Part shown: positions 1 through 11,454 of the stretch, piece by piece
Numbering within the stretch: the stretch's first letter is position 1
Layout: each line of letters begins with the position of its first letter
Assembly: GCF_036711975.1 (NCBI RefSeq)
Contig: NC_091976.1
Location: 28,706,001 to 28,770,000 of the forward strand
Direction: 5' to 3'
Length of the DNA stretch: 64,000 bases
Source: Onthophagus taurus
Taxonomy: Eukaryota > Arthropoda > Insecta > Coleoptera > Scarabaeidae
Notes under the pieces: generated by a model
The model's database searches: none
Told to the model about the DNA's origin: nothing
Seen by the model: the letters and a program-made list of their open reading frames with translations, nothing else
Program-made: the position numbers and the translations under genes

Positions 1-1
1 T

Positions 2-202
2 CTAATTGCGGATAACCATAATAATTTCAACTTAACGATATTCACTCAAGACGGTCAATTGGTATCAGCATTGGAGAGTAAAGTGAAGCACGCTCAATGT
101 TTCGATGTTGCGTTAATGGATGATGGATCCGTCGTATTGGCCAGCAAAGATTACAGACTGTACATCTACCGGTACGTGCAAGTGCCGCCCATCGGGCTCT
201 AA
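2..202 (+). CDS. brat: Brain tumor (Brat) TRIM-NHL protein, C-terminal end only
   Basis: Reading from base 2 gives 66 residues ending in TAA at 200-202. The protein includes LIADNHNNFN, KVKHAQCFDVAL and the terminal DYRLYIYRYVQVPPIGL. This is the last blade of the six-bladed NHL beta-propeller of Drosophila Brat and nematode NCL-1, recognised from family knowledge. Brat is a cytoplasmic translational repressor whose NHL domain binds RNA and works with Pumilio and Nanos; it restrains neuroblast growth. Only the last exon part is present and the rest lies upstream of the window. Insect and vertebrate TRIM2/3 relatives are similar, but the C-terminal RYVQ tail favours Brat itself. Confidence 0.93.
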   Translation, partial: LIADNHNNFNLTIFTQDGQLVSALESKVKHAQCFDVALMDDGSVVLASKDYRLYIYRYVQVPPIGL

Positions 203-2340
203 AAGTTTTTAATTTAAACTTGACAACAATAAAAACAGGTAAATTTTTTCTAAAGAACAACAAAAAGTAATATCAAATTAATCATGATTCGTGTCATATG
301 TACCAAATATGTCGTATTTTGGATTTTTTTTCGTTCGTTTTTCAAGAGACGCTTTACATTAAAAAGAAAAATTAATGATTATTAAGAAACGATGAATCTT
401 GATGGGGAAAATTGTTATTGTATTTGTTGTAATCGTGATTCTTGTAAGTGTTATTTAGAAAAATCCTAGTCACGGGAGGAAGAGAAAAAAAAACGAACGA
501 ATAAAATTTAAAAAGATAATGAATTAATAAAAAACAAAAGTGAAACTTAAAATATTTGTCCTATTGTTACTAGATTTACTTATGAATTAGTAGTTTTTTT
601 TGTAAGGTCTTAATGTTGCGCCTAAATGAAATCAAACTTAAAATAAGATAAAATTTGAAATCTAAAATTTAAAATCGTGCCGTGCCTTTAAACTTTTTTT
701 TTTAAACGTATTTCCATCTCTATTTTTTGTGTAATTTTATTTTGTACTTTTTTTTTTACTTAGTTATCTAGGTTTTTAGTATTTTTTCTCTTTACTTTTA
801 GTAGTTTTTTTGTTATATTTTATACCTACACCTAAATACTACTACCTAGTAAATTTTTGTATTATTTTTGAGATAGTTTTTGTGTAGAGTGTAGTAACAT
901 AGAGTTTGTTTTTTATTTCTTATTACAACCTTGTTAAAAACGAAATAATACGCTGCCAAGATTAAGATAACAATCGAAATGATGAGACGTATTCACAAAG
1001 AAAGTTTTTTTTTAAATGTGTGTACATGTTCAGTTAATTATTTTTCTCTGTTTTTTTTTTATTACTTAGAAATAATAACCAAGCGCCACTATTATCTCAA
1101 AAAACCCTATTATTATTATTATTTAAGATAATTTTTTATTATTATTTAAATTAAACCAATTTGATGTTGTTGGGATTAATCACTTTTTTGGGGAGCTCTT
1201 AATAAAACTTTGTTAATTAATTTTTATGGATAACTAACAACGTCTAATATTTTTTTTACTACAAATGTTATTTTTTCTCCTGTTGATGTATTGGACGTTA
1301 TTATTTAAACATTTTCGATTATTTTCGTTAAAAAAAAAATAGATGGCGACAGCACTGTTTAATGAAAACGATAAATTTTTTAAAAACGCCCTCTATTTTT
1401 TATAAAACGAAAATTTAAAAAACCAAGTTTAATTACGATCAAACCCAAAAAAAATCTCAAATCAACATGGAAACTTAATTATTATTATCGCTATTACCAT
1501 TATTATTATTACGATTACATTTTTTTTATTTTAATAATTTATAACGATAATTTATATGTATACAAAACTATTTTGAATCATTGTTATTATTATTTTGCTT
1601 ATTTAGTAATACAAAAAAAAGACTGTTCGTTTTTTTGAAACACTCACACACACATACAACTGGTTAATTTTTTTACATTAAATTTTAAAAAAGAATAAAT
1701 AAATCATCATTGGAAAAAAAGGAAGGGCTAAAATGTGATCTCATTCAAACAAATAGTTTCCTTCTTTTTTTTTTGTTTCGGTTCTGCTTCTTTACGGGTG
1801 GATTCAATGTTTTGTGCTATTTATATTAATGCATTTCATTTTGATTTAAACAAATTTGATGATTTTTAACAAAGGCAAGTGAGAGAAAAAGAAGTTCTTT
1901 AATTATTATTATTATTAATAGAAAAAATACGAAATAAACAACCAAGAAGAGACAAGTTCAGGTTATTTTTTGAACGCGAAATGTTGAATTCGCTTTTCTT
2001 TCCAAAACACTATTATATTAATATGTAATAATAATTAATATTTGTTGTTAGTTATATAATTTTAATGGTAAAAAACTTTGTTCTTTAAATTAAATATTGT
2101 ACATTGTTTTTGTTTTTTCTCCTCTATTATTATTATTTTTTGATTTATTGTTGTAAAATGCTTTTTTTATATGATTAATACAGTTCAGCAAGTTTTCGTA
2201 AAAAAAATTATTATTTTTTTGAGTTTTATTTATTTCTTTTCTTTTACTTTTTAGTTCTTCTAAGTAGTTATTACTGAATGTGTGCACTCGTTACAATTCC
2301 AAATTTCTTTTATATCTTTATTTAAACATTATTTTTGATT
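203..2340 (+). other. Putative long AT-rich 3' UTR of brat; no gene
   Basis: No coding sequence is visible. The stretch is very AT-rich with many A and T homopolymers and TTATTA/ATTATT runs. The first AATAAA is at about 228-233, only 26 bases after the stop. Brat mRNAs in flies carry long 3' UTRs, so part of this may be transcribed, but the true cleavage site cannot be read from sequence. Confidence 0.4.
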
Positions 2341-2364
2341 CATTACTTAAATTTTAGGTTACCC

Positions 2365-2377
2365 GTTGCTAGGCAAC
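2365..2377. promoter_or_regulatory. Palindromic RFX X-box-like site
   Basis: GTTGCTAGGCAAC is an almost perfect inverted repeat matching the X-box bound by RFX transcription factors (RYYNYY-N-RRNRAC). About 150 bases downstream lies ATGAG followed by a good splice donor (GTAAGA, about 2532-2541). That arrangement would fit a promoter plus a minimal first exon, but no downstream exon could be found. Confidence 0.35.
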
Positions 2378-2749
2378 CACAACTCAAATATAGCCATTTT
2401 GTTAGGTTATGTGAGTTAAGGTTGTGTCGCTGTCAAACATTAAATTTTTTATTTGTTTAATGAAGAAGAAATTAAGTTTAATTTAAGTGGTGAATCGAAA
2501 ATGATACGTTTTTATAGCGCACGGCACAAAAAATGAGGTAAGAATATAAAGTATTAATTAAAACAACGTACTGAATGGAAAAATACCTTTTTATACATGA
2601 AATGAAGTTTAATTCTTCAACAGCTGGTAAATTAAGTCAAAAAATTAGAATTTAATTTATTAATAAATAAAATATTAATCTCTGCTTAAAAATTGGCTAA
2701 ATTTGGAATCAACATAACCTCAAATTTAAATTGAACTAATTGTGCGATT

Positions 2750-4690
2750 AAATCGATACTAATGATCAAAATTTGCAAATTACTTTTTAAATTATTATTT
2801 AGTACGTTTTTTAGATGATTTAATTTATTTAAAATTAATTTATTGATAATTAAATTTCTAATAAAAATAAAATTTTTAGGTTGGTACTAAAAATGTCATT
2901 AAAACGACATAAAAAAGTAAACAACGCAACATAACCTCAAAATTGAAATCGATTTCATTTTGAATCAATTTTATAGATTATTTTCGATATTTAATAAGTT
3001 TTGAATTAAAATTGAGTATAAACAGTATAGGGTAATGTTATTCTTGAATGGTTTCAAACGAATTTAAGGTAATTTTACCATATTTACATTTAACCATAAT
3101 ACATGAAATTAACATCATTGATTACCAAAATCGCAAGAATTTACTTGTCCCAATCATTGGAGATCATTTCTAAGCCCCTAAATTCAATGATTATCAATAT
3201 ATATTTTATTCGATGATTAATATAAGCCAATTAAGGATCGTAACTCGAATTAGAGATTCCTCCTGTTATAAATTTGTAAATTACTTTTTAATTTTTTATT
3301 TGGAACGTTTTCTAGATGATTTAATGTATTTAAAAGCAATTTTGAAATTAATTTATTGATAGTTAAATTTCAAATAATAAATTTTTAGGTTGGTACTAAA
3401 AATGTCATAAAAACTTTTGACATAAAAATGTAAACAACGTAACATAACCTCAAAATTGAAATCGATTTTATTTTTAATCAATTTTATAAATTATTTTCGA
3501 TATTTAATAAGTTTTGAATTAAAATTAAGTATAAACAGTATAGGGTAATGTTATTCTTGGTTGGTTTCAAACGAATTTGAGGTAATTTTAATAATAACAA
3601 TTTTTTCGATTCAATATCAATTTTTAGATTTTTCTTTTGGAATTTCTTTATTTACTAAATGTAAAGTCTACATTTAAACGTGATGTACTTCAACTTGGGT
3701 TGGATTAAACAATTTGGAAGCCTCTAAATTCAATGGTTATCAATATATATTTTATTCAATGATTAATATAAGCCAATTGAGGAACGTAATTCGAATTACA
3801 TGAGATTCCTATTGTTATAAATTTGCAAATTACTTTTTAATTTGTTATTTGGAACGTTTTCTAGATGATTTAATCCATTTAAAAGCAATTTTGAAATTAA
3901 TTTATTGATAGTTAAATTTGAAATAATAAATTTTTAGGTTGGTACTAAAAATGTTATTAAGACTTTTGACATAAAAGTGTAAACAACGTAACATAACCTC
4001 AAAATTGAAATCGATTTGATTTTTAATCAATTTTATAAATTATTTTCGATATTTAACAAGTTTTGAATTAAAATTAAGTATAAACGGTATTGGGTAATGT
4101 TATTCTTGGTTGGTTTGAAACGAATTTAAGATAATTTTAATAGTAACAATTTTTTCGATTAATATTTCCCCTCAATATCAATTTTTAGGTTTTTCTTTTG
4201 GAATTTCTTTATTTGCTAAATGTAAAGTCTACATTTAAACGTGATTTACGTCAACTTGGGTTGAATTAAACAATTTGGAAGCTTCTAAATTCAATATATA
4301 TTTTATTCGATGATTAATATAAGCCAATTGAGGATCGTAATTCGAATTACATGAGATTCCTCCTGTTATAAATTTGCAAATTACTTTTTAATTTGTTATT
4401 TGGAACGTTTTATAGATGATTTAATCCATTTAAAAGCAATTTTGAAATTGATTTATTAATAGTTAAATTTGAAATAATAAATTTTTAGGTTGGTACTAAA
4501 AATGTCATTAAAATTTTTGACATAAAAGTGTAAACAACGTAACATAACCTCAAAATTGAAATCGATTTCATTTTAAAGGTAAATTTTCGATATTTAATAA
4601 GTTTTGAATTAAAATTAAGTATGAAAAGTGTAGTGTGCTGTTATTCGTAGTTGGTTTCAAACGAATTTAAGGTAATTTTAATAATAACAA
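2750..4690. repeat. Tandem repeat, about 510-550-bp unit, 3-4 copies
   Basis: The marker AGGTTGGTACTAAAAATG recurs near 2879, 3388, 3937 and 4487, giving spacings of about 509, 549 and 551. Flanking text such as AACATAACCTCAAAATTGAA and GTATAAACAGTATAGGGTAA recurs in the same order. Copies diverge by point changes and small indels, so this is an older array. No ORF is conserved between copies. Confidence 0.85.
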
Positions 4691-6720
4691 TTTTTTCGAG
4701 CTTTCTTTTGGTAAGTCTTTTTAAAAGTTAGAATTTATTTATTAAAAAATTATAATTCTAATTAACAGCTGTTTTAATACAATTTTTGACTATAAATGCA
4801 GTTATTACTTTCATTCAGTAAGTTGTGGTACATTTAATAAAGAATTTAAGGCGTCCATTAAGAGACAGAGAAAATAAAGGCGTTAAGGACCGCGCAAAAA
4901 AAGTATAAATGCTTACACAAAAAAAAAATCTGTATTCGAATATGCAGTTTCTGAAACAATCTATACTTGGGAACAATTTCTATTGTTAGACATGTAGCCG
5001 CATGTTGTGTGATTTTAGCCGAGATACTTTTAGAATTTAGATTAGTTCTCATAGAATTGTACGCATTAAAAAAAAAAATTAAAAAAAAAACGAGAAAAAT
5101 AAGTGTGTTAAACAACGTTAGTATTAAATGCAAGAAAAGGTGTAAACGCGTACATTATTTTTTCGACGTCGTATAATAATAATAATAATAATATATTATA
5201 GCGTTTGTAGTTGTAGCTTTTAAGAGTTAGAATGATGATGAAAAAGAAAGAAAAAAAAAAGAGCAAGCTCCATTTTTTTCCGGCGACGGCGAAGATGCAT
5301 TAAAAAAAAGTATTTTATCGAATTGAAAAAAAAATTCTAAGACTGAACGATATTATCCTGAAACAAAAATAAAAATGACTAACGAAACAAAAAAAGAAAC
5401 AAAAAATTCCATGCTGAATTATCTTAAAAAAAACGCTCGTTATTGCAAAATGAAATGAAAAATTCTTCAAGTCAATTATAATAGGGAACACAACAAAATT
5501 TGTTAAATACATGAAAATACCAAGTTGAAAACCTCCTCAAAATAAAATAATAATAAAAAAATGATGTAAATATGAACAAAAACACAAAAAAATCTTAAGC
5601 TTTTCCTACAATGACCGCTTAAATTCATTTTTTATTACAGTATTGGGTAGGTAACTTAGAAAACGATAAAAAAAAGATTTTGAGAAAAAAGTGTTGGTGT
5701 TGAATCGCACACGAAAGACTTTTTTATTTAATTAAAAAGATAATTTTTAAATTTATTTAGGTAACTCGTTTATTATAACAGATTAAAACAGACTGTGATT
5801 GTCGAATTTGCCTTCCCACATCATTACGTTCCGCTTTAAAATTTTCTCCTAATCTTTACGTTAAACAACTGCATGTAATTGTATTATTTGAATGTAAGAA
5901 ACCCAAAAATCTCCATAATATTGATGTTTGCGAGACAAGTTCTGTATAAATTTCAAAATAATTAAAAGGTAAAAAAATAAACACCAATAATTGTAATTGT
6001 TGTACTATAGACTGTCTTTATCACACCAATTTCCGATTGTATTATAATATTAATATTTAAGAATATAAATATTATTATTAACTATTAACCATGTTATATT
6101 TAAAAAAGAAAAAAGAAAGAAAAAACAGGAAATTGCTTAATGTTGAATTTATTTTGCATAGAAATACGCTGGAGTTAGCGGACCAAAATAAAAAACAAAG
6201 AGAAAAAAAAAAAATGAAATCGTGAAATGACCGCGCCATAAAACTGACCAAAAACAACCTTCTGTAGTAGTTGCTTTATGCAAAAAAAACAAAATAATTT
6301 GATAATCCCACTCAACATTATATTAAAAAAAACAAACAACTATTCTAGTCGATTCTAGTGTTTTTCCTTCGTGATGGCTACATTCCTAAAACGAATAAAC
6401 GTTGTTGTTAAAAAAAAGCCTTTTTTATCGAAAGGTTTCCAATAATAATTTTGCTTAATAAAGTAAAATTTGTAAACAATTTACAAAAGTTATTAAGCAA
6501 ATTATAAATTTATTAAAAAAAGAGATGTAAATTTATTAAATCAATTGCATAAACGCACAGATTTATTTGCTCAATAAAAACGATATATTTAAAAAATATG
6601 TTTTTAAGAAAAAATCAAAAATAAAAGAATTTAAAAAGTAATGCAACGAATATTATCGATTTTAACCTTTCGATAGAAAAGAAATGGTGAAAAAGTATGG
6701 TAGAATCTAAGAAGACTTTT
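4691..6720. other. AT-rich stretch without a gene
   Basis: I see homopolymer-rich unique sequence here, including a short TAA/TAATAA run near 5175-5195. A Pumilio-type TGTAAATA occurs at about 5565-5572. Open frames are short and composed of low-complexity Phe/Lys runs. It may still belong to the brat 3' UTR or be plain intergenic DNA. Confidence 0.35.
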
Positions 6721-6749
6721 ACATCTAGGAAAGCTTGATGTATTACTTA

Positions 6750-7170
6750 ATACAATTCATTATTATTCTAGGTCTAGTGTTAAATAACAACAAATTAGAG
6801 CTTATACTAGAACTAGAATGTTTCGGGTTTAGCCATGTGTCTCTTAAGACTGCTAAATCAGAATGTTTCTAGGTTTAGGGTTAGTTCTAGTTTTAGTCCA
6901 ATAAAAGTATACAATAATTTAACAACAAACTAGAGCTTACACTAACTCTAGAACTAACACTAGACGTAGAACTAGAAACATTCGGGTTTAGCCGTACGTC
7001 TCTTTAGACGGCTAAACCCGAATGATTCTAGTTCAAGATCTAGTGTTAGTTCTAATGCTAGTTATAATTATCATTCAGCGCTAGATTGTTGTACATTTTT
7101 ATCGAACTAACACTAGATTTAGAACTACAAAGTTTCAGATTTATCCTAAACATTCGCGTTTGATACGTCT
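6750..7170. repeat. CTAG-rich inverted-repeat element, copy 1
   Basis: Several arms of CTAGTTCTAGTGTTAGTTCTA flank a hairpin of the form GGGTTTAGCCGT..ACGGCTAAACCC around 6985-7020. The same motifs (CTAGAACTAGAA, CATTCG.GTTTAG) recur at 29970-30065, 38515-38665, 42295-42345 and 62558-62615. That indicates a dispersed non-autonomous element. Confidence 0.65.
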
Positions 7171-7560
7171 AAAGACTATATTGGTCCGATACTGACGTCA
7201 TTATCTGGTTTACTAAAGAACAAAAGATGTAGCAGTCGATTTAGATTTTACCGTCCTTGGAAAAAGTATATTATTATCTTTAAATATTTAATAACGTGTG
7301 TGTAACTTATGTTGGTTATATTTTTAATTTATTATGTTTAATTAAGAAAAAAAAAACTTCTAAGAGTGTCATTAAATGGTATTTAAGTGATTTTTTTGGG
7401 TTGACTAAAGATTGGGATAATGACTCAGCTTTTATTGGTACCGTTTAGTTTTACATACATGTATTTGTACCTCAGATTGAAATTAATATCTTGATTGATG
7501 ATCAAGCCAAGAGAACACGCAACACATCAAGATGCAAGAGGTTCACTCATTAATGTGACA

Positions 7561-8750
7561 GTATAAAGATGGGCATCAATTACTAAGTAAAATATGAGAA
7601 AAGAAGTCTCTGCGTGTAGTTGCATTTATATTTGGAGACTTTTATCACCTTCAAGCTGGCATCATCAAAATTGTAAAGGAATTTAAAATTTTGCCATCCA
7701 TCTTGCCATACGACAGTTACACTTAGGAGTTATTTTATGGTTTCTTTCTAGTTTATCAATGTGTTGGCCCCTAACCATCATAATGGCATCATGAGCATAA
7801 AGATGGGCACCAATTACTAAGTAAAATATGAGAAAAGAAGTCTCTGCGTGTAGTTGCATTTATATTTGGAGACTTTTATCATCTTCAAGCTGGCATCATC
7901 AAAATTGTAAAGGAATTTAAAATTTTGCCATCCATCTTGCGATGCAGCAATTACAGTTAGGAGTTATTTTATGGTTTCTTTCTAGTTTATCAATGTGTTG
8001 GCCCCTACCCATCATAATGGCATCATCAGCATAAAGATGGGCACCAATTTCTAAGTAAAATATGAGAAAACAAGTTTAAGAATTGAGCTCTGCGTGATTT
8101 TGCATCTATATCTGGAGACTTTTATCACCTTCAAACTGGAATCATCAAAATTGTAAAAGAATTTAAAATTTTGCCATCCATCTTGCCATACGACAGTTAC
8201 ACTTAGGAGTTATTTTATGGTTTCTTTCTAATTTATCAATGTATTGGCCCCTAACCATCATAATGGCATCATCAGCATAAAGATGGGCACCAATTACTAA
8301 GTAAAATATGAGAAAATAAGTTCAAGAATTATGCTCTGAGGGATTTTGCATCTATATCTGGAGACTTTTATCATCTTCAAACTGGCATCATCAAAATTGC
8401 AAAGGAATTTAAAATTTTGCTATCCATCTTGCCATACGACAGTTACACTTAGGAGTTATTTTATGGTTTCTTTGTAGTTTATCAATGTGTTAGGCCCAAA
8501 CCATCATAATGGCATCATCAGCATAAAGGTGGGCACCAATTAATAAGTAAAATATGAGAAAATAAGTTCAAGAATTAGCTTTGCGTGATGTTGCATTTAT
8601 ATCTGGAGACTTTTATCATCGTCAAACAGGCATCATCAAAATTTTGAAGGAATTTAAAATTTTGCCATGCATCTTGCGATTACAGATACACTTAGGAGTT
8701 ACTTTATGATTTCTTTCTAGTTTATCAATGTATCTCTAGTTGATCAAATG
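7561..8750. repeat. Tandem repeat, about 234-247-bp unit, 5 copies
   Basis: Each unit runs from GGGCACCAATTACTAAGTAA through GGAGACTTTTATCA and TTGCCATCCATCTTGC to CATAATGGCATCATCAGCAT. Starts lie near 7571, 7805, 8039, 8285 and 8530. The last copy is the most diverged. No conserved frame. Confidence 0.85.
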
Positions 8751-10300
8751 TGTCCAAACTTTTTTATTTGTGAGTTTTTGTTAGCGACTTGGAACTCTCT
8801 TCTGCTCCTTTGACTTCTTTTCCATTAGATTCTTCCAAGGTTGCCTTTTAGCTCTTCATAGTCTCTCTAAGAGTAGTTTCTTTCTAGTCTACTTCTCATC
8901 TTCTATATCATCACTTCTGCTAACTCCTGGTTCCACATCAAACGTTCAGCTTTATTAAATTGTCAAAATTGTTGTATCTTTCTGTACCCATTTGCTATTT
9001 ATCAGAAACTCTCTTCCTCATCATTATTTATAATACAAATGAGATAAATGGGTCTCTTCTGTTTCTTTTGGCTCTTTTAACCACTTGATAGACACGACCT
9101 TTGAAAAGAGTTTAAATATTATCTTTTAGCTCTTTATAGTCTCTCTAATAGTAATTTCTTTCTCCCTAGTCAGTTCTTTTCTAGTTCTCATCTTCTATAT
9201 AATTATGCAGATTAGGAAGTGATTATCACCACTTCTTCTAGTATTCGAAATGCGCTTGATAACACTTTTCATTATTCGAAGCAAGAAAACTTTTCACTTC
9301 TTTTCCTTATTCAGTTTTATTACTCCTTTTGACCAAAATTCTAACGTGATAAAGATGTTCCGGTGATTAGTTAGATTCCCCAAGTCGGATATGAAGGTAC
9401 TATTTGATGAGTTAACCTCAGCAGTCAAAGTTTTTTTTCTATAATATCAGTAAAAGTCAAATTTTTAGGTTCTGTTGATATTACTATCGATAATCTCATC
9501 AATGTGTCAGTAGAAGAAGTTCAAGAATTGTTCCACACTTTATGATATCAACATTGAAATAGCCAAGAAGAAAAAAGTATTATGCTCCAATTATATCAGT
9601 TTTAAGTTAATCACCAGTTCAGAAACAAAGACCTATACACTGCTAACGACCATGAAAATAAGTATCAAAATACACTTTCTGCACGACATGAAGACAGATC
9701 AAGAGACATCTCACCTGCATATGCCAGCAACTTTATGCTGTCTTGACAAAGTAAACTGAGCATTCCCATCTATTGTTTAGGTGTGGTTTAGGGTGTGTCC
9801 TAACAGTGAGCTGCCGCTTGGAGTGTATGTAGCTTACTTGAACACACTATATATATATAGGACCAAATATTTTGCATTCATAACTTCCACTATGATTCCT
9901 CACCAGAAGCATTTGAGGGCTAGAAGAAAATTCTTTATACAAGTATAGAAAACTTTATCTTATCTTTTTCAAGTTGTCAAAATTGTTGTATCTTTCTGTA
10001 CCCATTTGGTATTTATCAAAAACTTTGTTCCTCATCATTATTTGTTATACAAATGAGACAAATGTGTCTAAACTTTTTTATTTGTGAGTTTTTGTTCTTA
10101 GAACTCTTTTCTGCTCTTCGTAGTCTCTCTAAGACTAGTTTCTTTCTCTAGTTTCTGCGCTTGGTAACACTTTTTATTATTTTATAGCGAGAAAACTTGT
10201 CACTTCTTTTCCTTATTGAGTTTTATTGTTCTTTTTGGCCAACGTGATCAAGATTCTGTTGACATTACTTGGGATCAAACATTTTTAGAAACGTCATTTT
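8751..10300. repeat. Diverged duplicated blocks, no gene
   Basis: Text at 8961-9045 (TTGTCAAAATTGTTGTATCT, then CCTCATCATTATTTATAATA) recurs at 9973-10060. Blocks with CTCTTCATAGTCTCTCTAAG near 8855, 9140 and 10120 also repeat. No open frame of interest is visible. Confidence 0.55.
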
Positions 10301-11450
10301 GACAGGTTGATTTGAAAACATGACATAATAAAATTCCCTGTTAATCTTACCAACTTTAAACAACTTACCCCAAATGTTTAAATATAATAATGATTCTCGT
10401 AGAAGTTTTTTTTAAACTAAACATTCAATATTCACCAGTTGGTATTTTCTACACTTAAAATAAAATATATCCGTCTTTCAAAGCAATTTATTATTTATGG
10501 TCTCGTATTATGACAAAAAAATCCATAATAAGTGTAAATAAATTATAAAGGTAGCAGCTTGTTATTAATTTTTTTTTTTGATATTTTTGAATTGTTCATT
10601 TTTTTATTCGATCTTTAAATTTCTATTTAATCTTATATGGATAATCGCGTTTATTCAGTATTTGTCGGCCATAAGAACTTTACATTATTAAAAAGAATTT
10701 TAAAACAATAACTAAAAAATAAGATTTTTTTTAATGTTTATGTTCTGTTGGTCAAATAAACGCAACACTTTTACTAGAATACTTTTATGAGAATACTTTA
10801 ACGAGGATACTTTAACGAGAACACTTTTACGAGTTCTTTCTCGCTATTAAGGTGGTAACGAGAAGATGAAACAATTCTCATTAAAAAAAAACTATCTAAA
10901 ATAGATGTAAAACGTCGTTGAAAGTAGTAGCTTTGTCCATTTGTATTTCCTGCCAAGTTTGTGAAGAAACAGATGAAACAAAATCATACAAAAAAAGAAA
11001 TCTGTTATTAATAGTTTTAGTAGTTTTTAGAAAGAGCAAAGAAGACAAATCGAAAAAAAAAAAGGAAAACCAAAAGGAGAAAAATTTGTAAACACTCTAT
11101 ATATTTGATATTAGAAGAGAGCAATAGTTTGTTGTTGTCTGGTACGAAAAAAAAAACTAAAAATTAAAAAAAAATAGATGTTTTACGGTATTTTTTACTA
11201 AGAACATATCGTGTTGCCAACTATTTATTATCCTACGCTAAACGAAAATATAAGAAGAAAAAAATATTATCACACGGTAATGTGCTTCTTTCATGCTTGC
11301 TTATTATATTAAAAAAGAGAAAAAGAACCTTGTGCCACACTCGTTCAAGAATATTCTAATGTTTAATAATGTTTTTAAAAAAAGATAAAAACATCTAAAG
11401 TTATTTACCATAAGAAGCCATTTAGATATGTTCACTAAAATCTTTTATAA
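10301..11450. other. AT-rich stretch without a gene
   Basis: Unique AT-rich sequence with homopolymers. At 10780-10840 there is a small run of ACTTTTA(C/T)GAGAA repeats. No coding frame, RNA gene or terminal repeats are visible. Confidence 0.35.
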
Positions 11451-11454
11451 CCAG

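Noticed and set aside
42-263. 73-residue minus-strand frame over the brat end.
   Set aside because: It is antisense to the clear Brat NHL coding sequence.
4858-5512. Hydrophobic Phe/Leu-rich frames on minus and an overlapping plus frame.
   Set aside because: They are produced by A/T homopolymers, with no conserved motif or codon bias.
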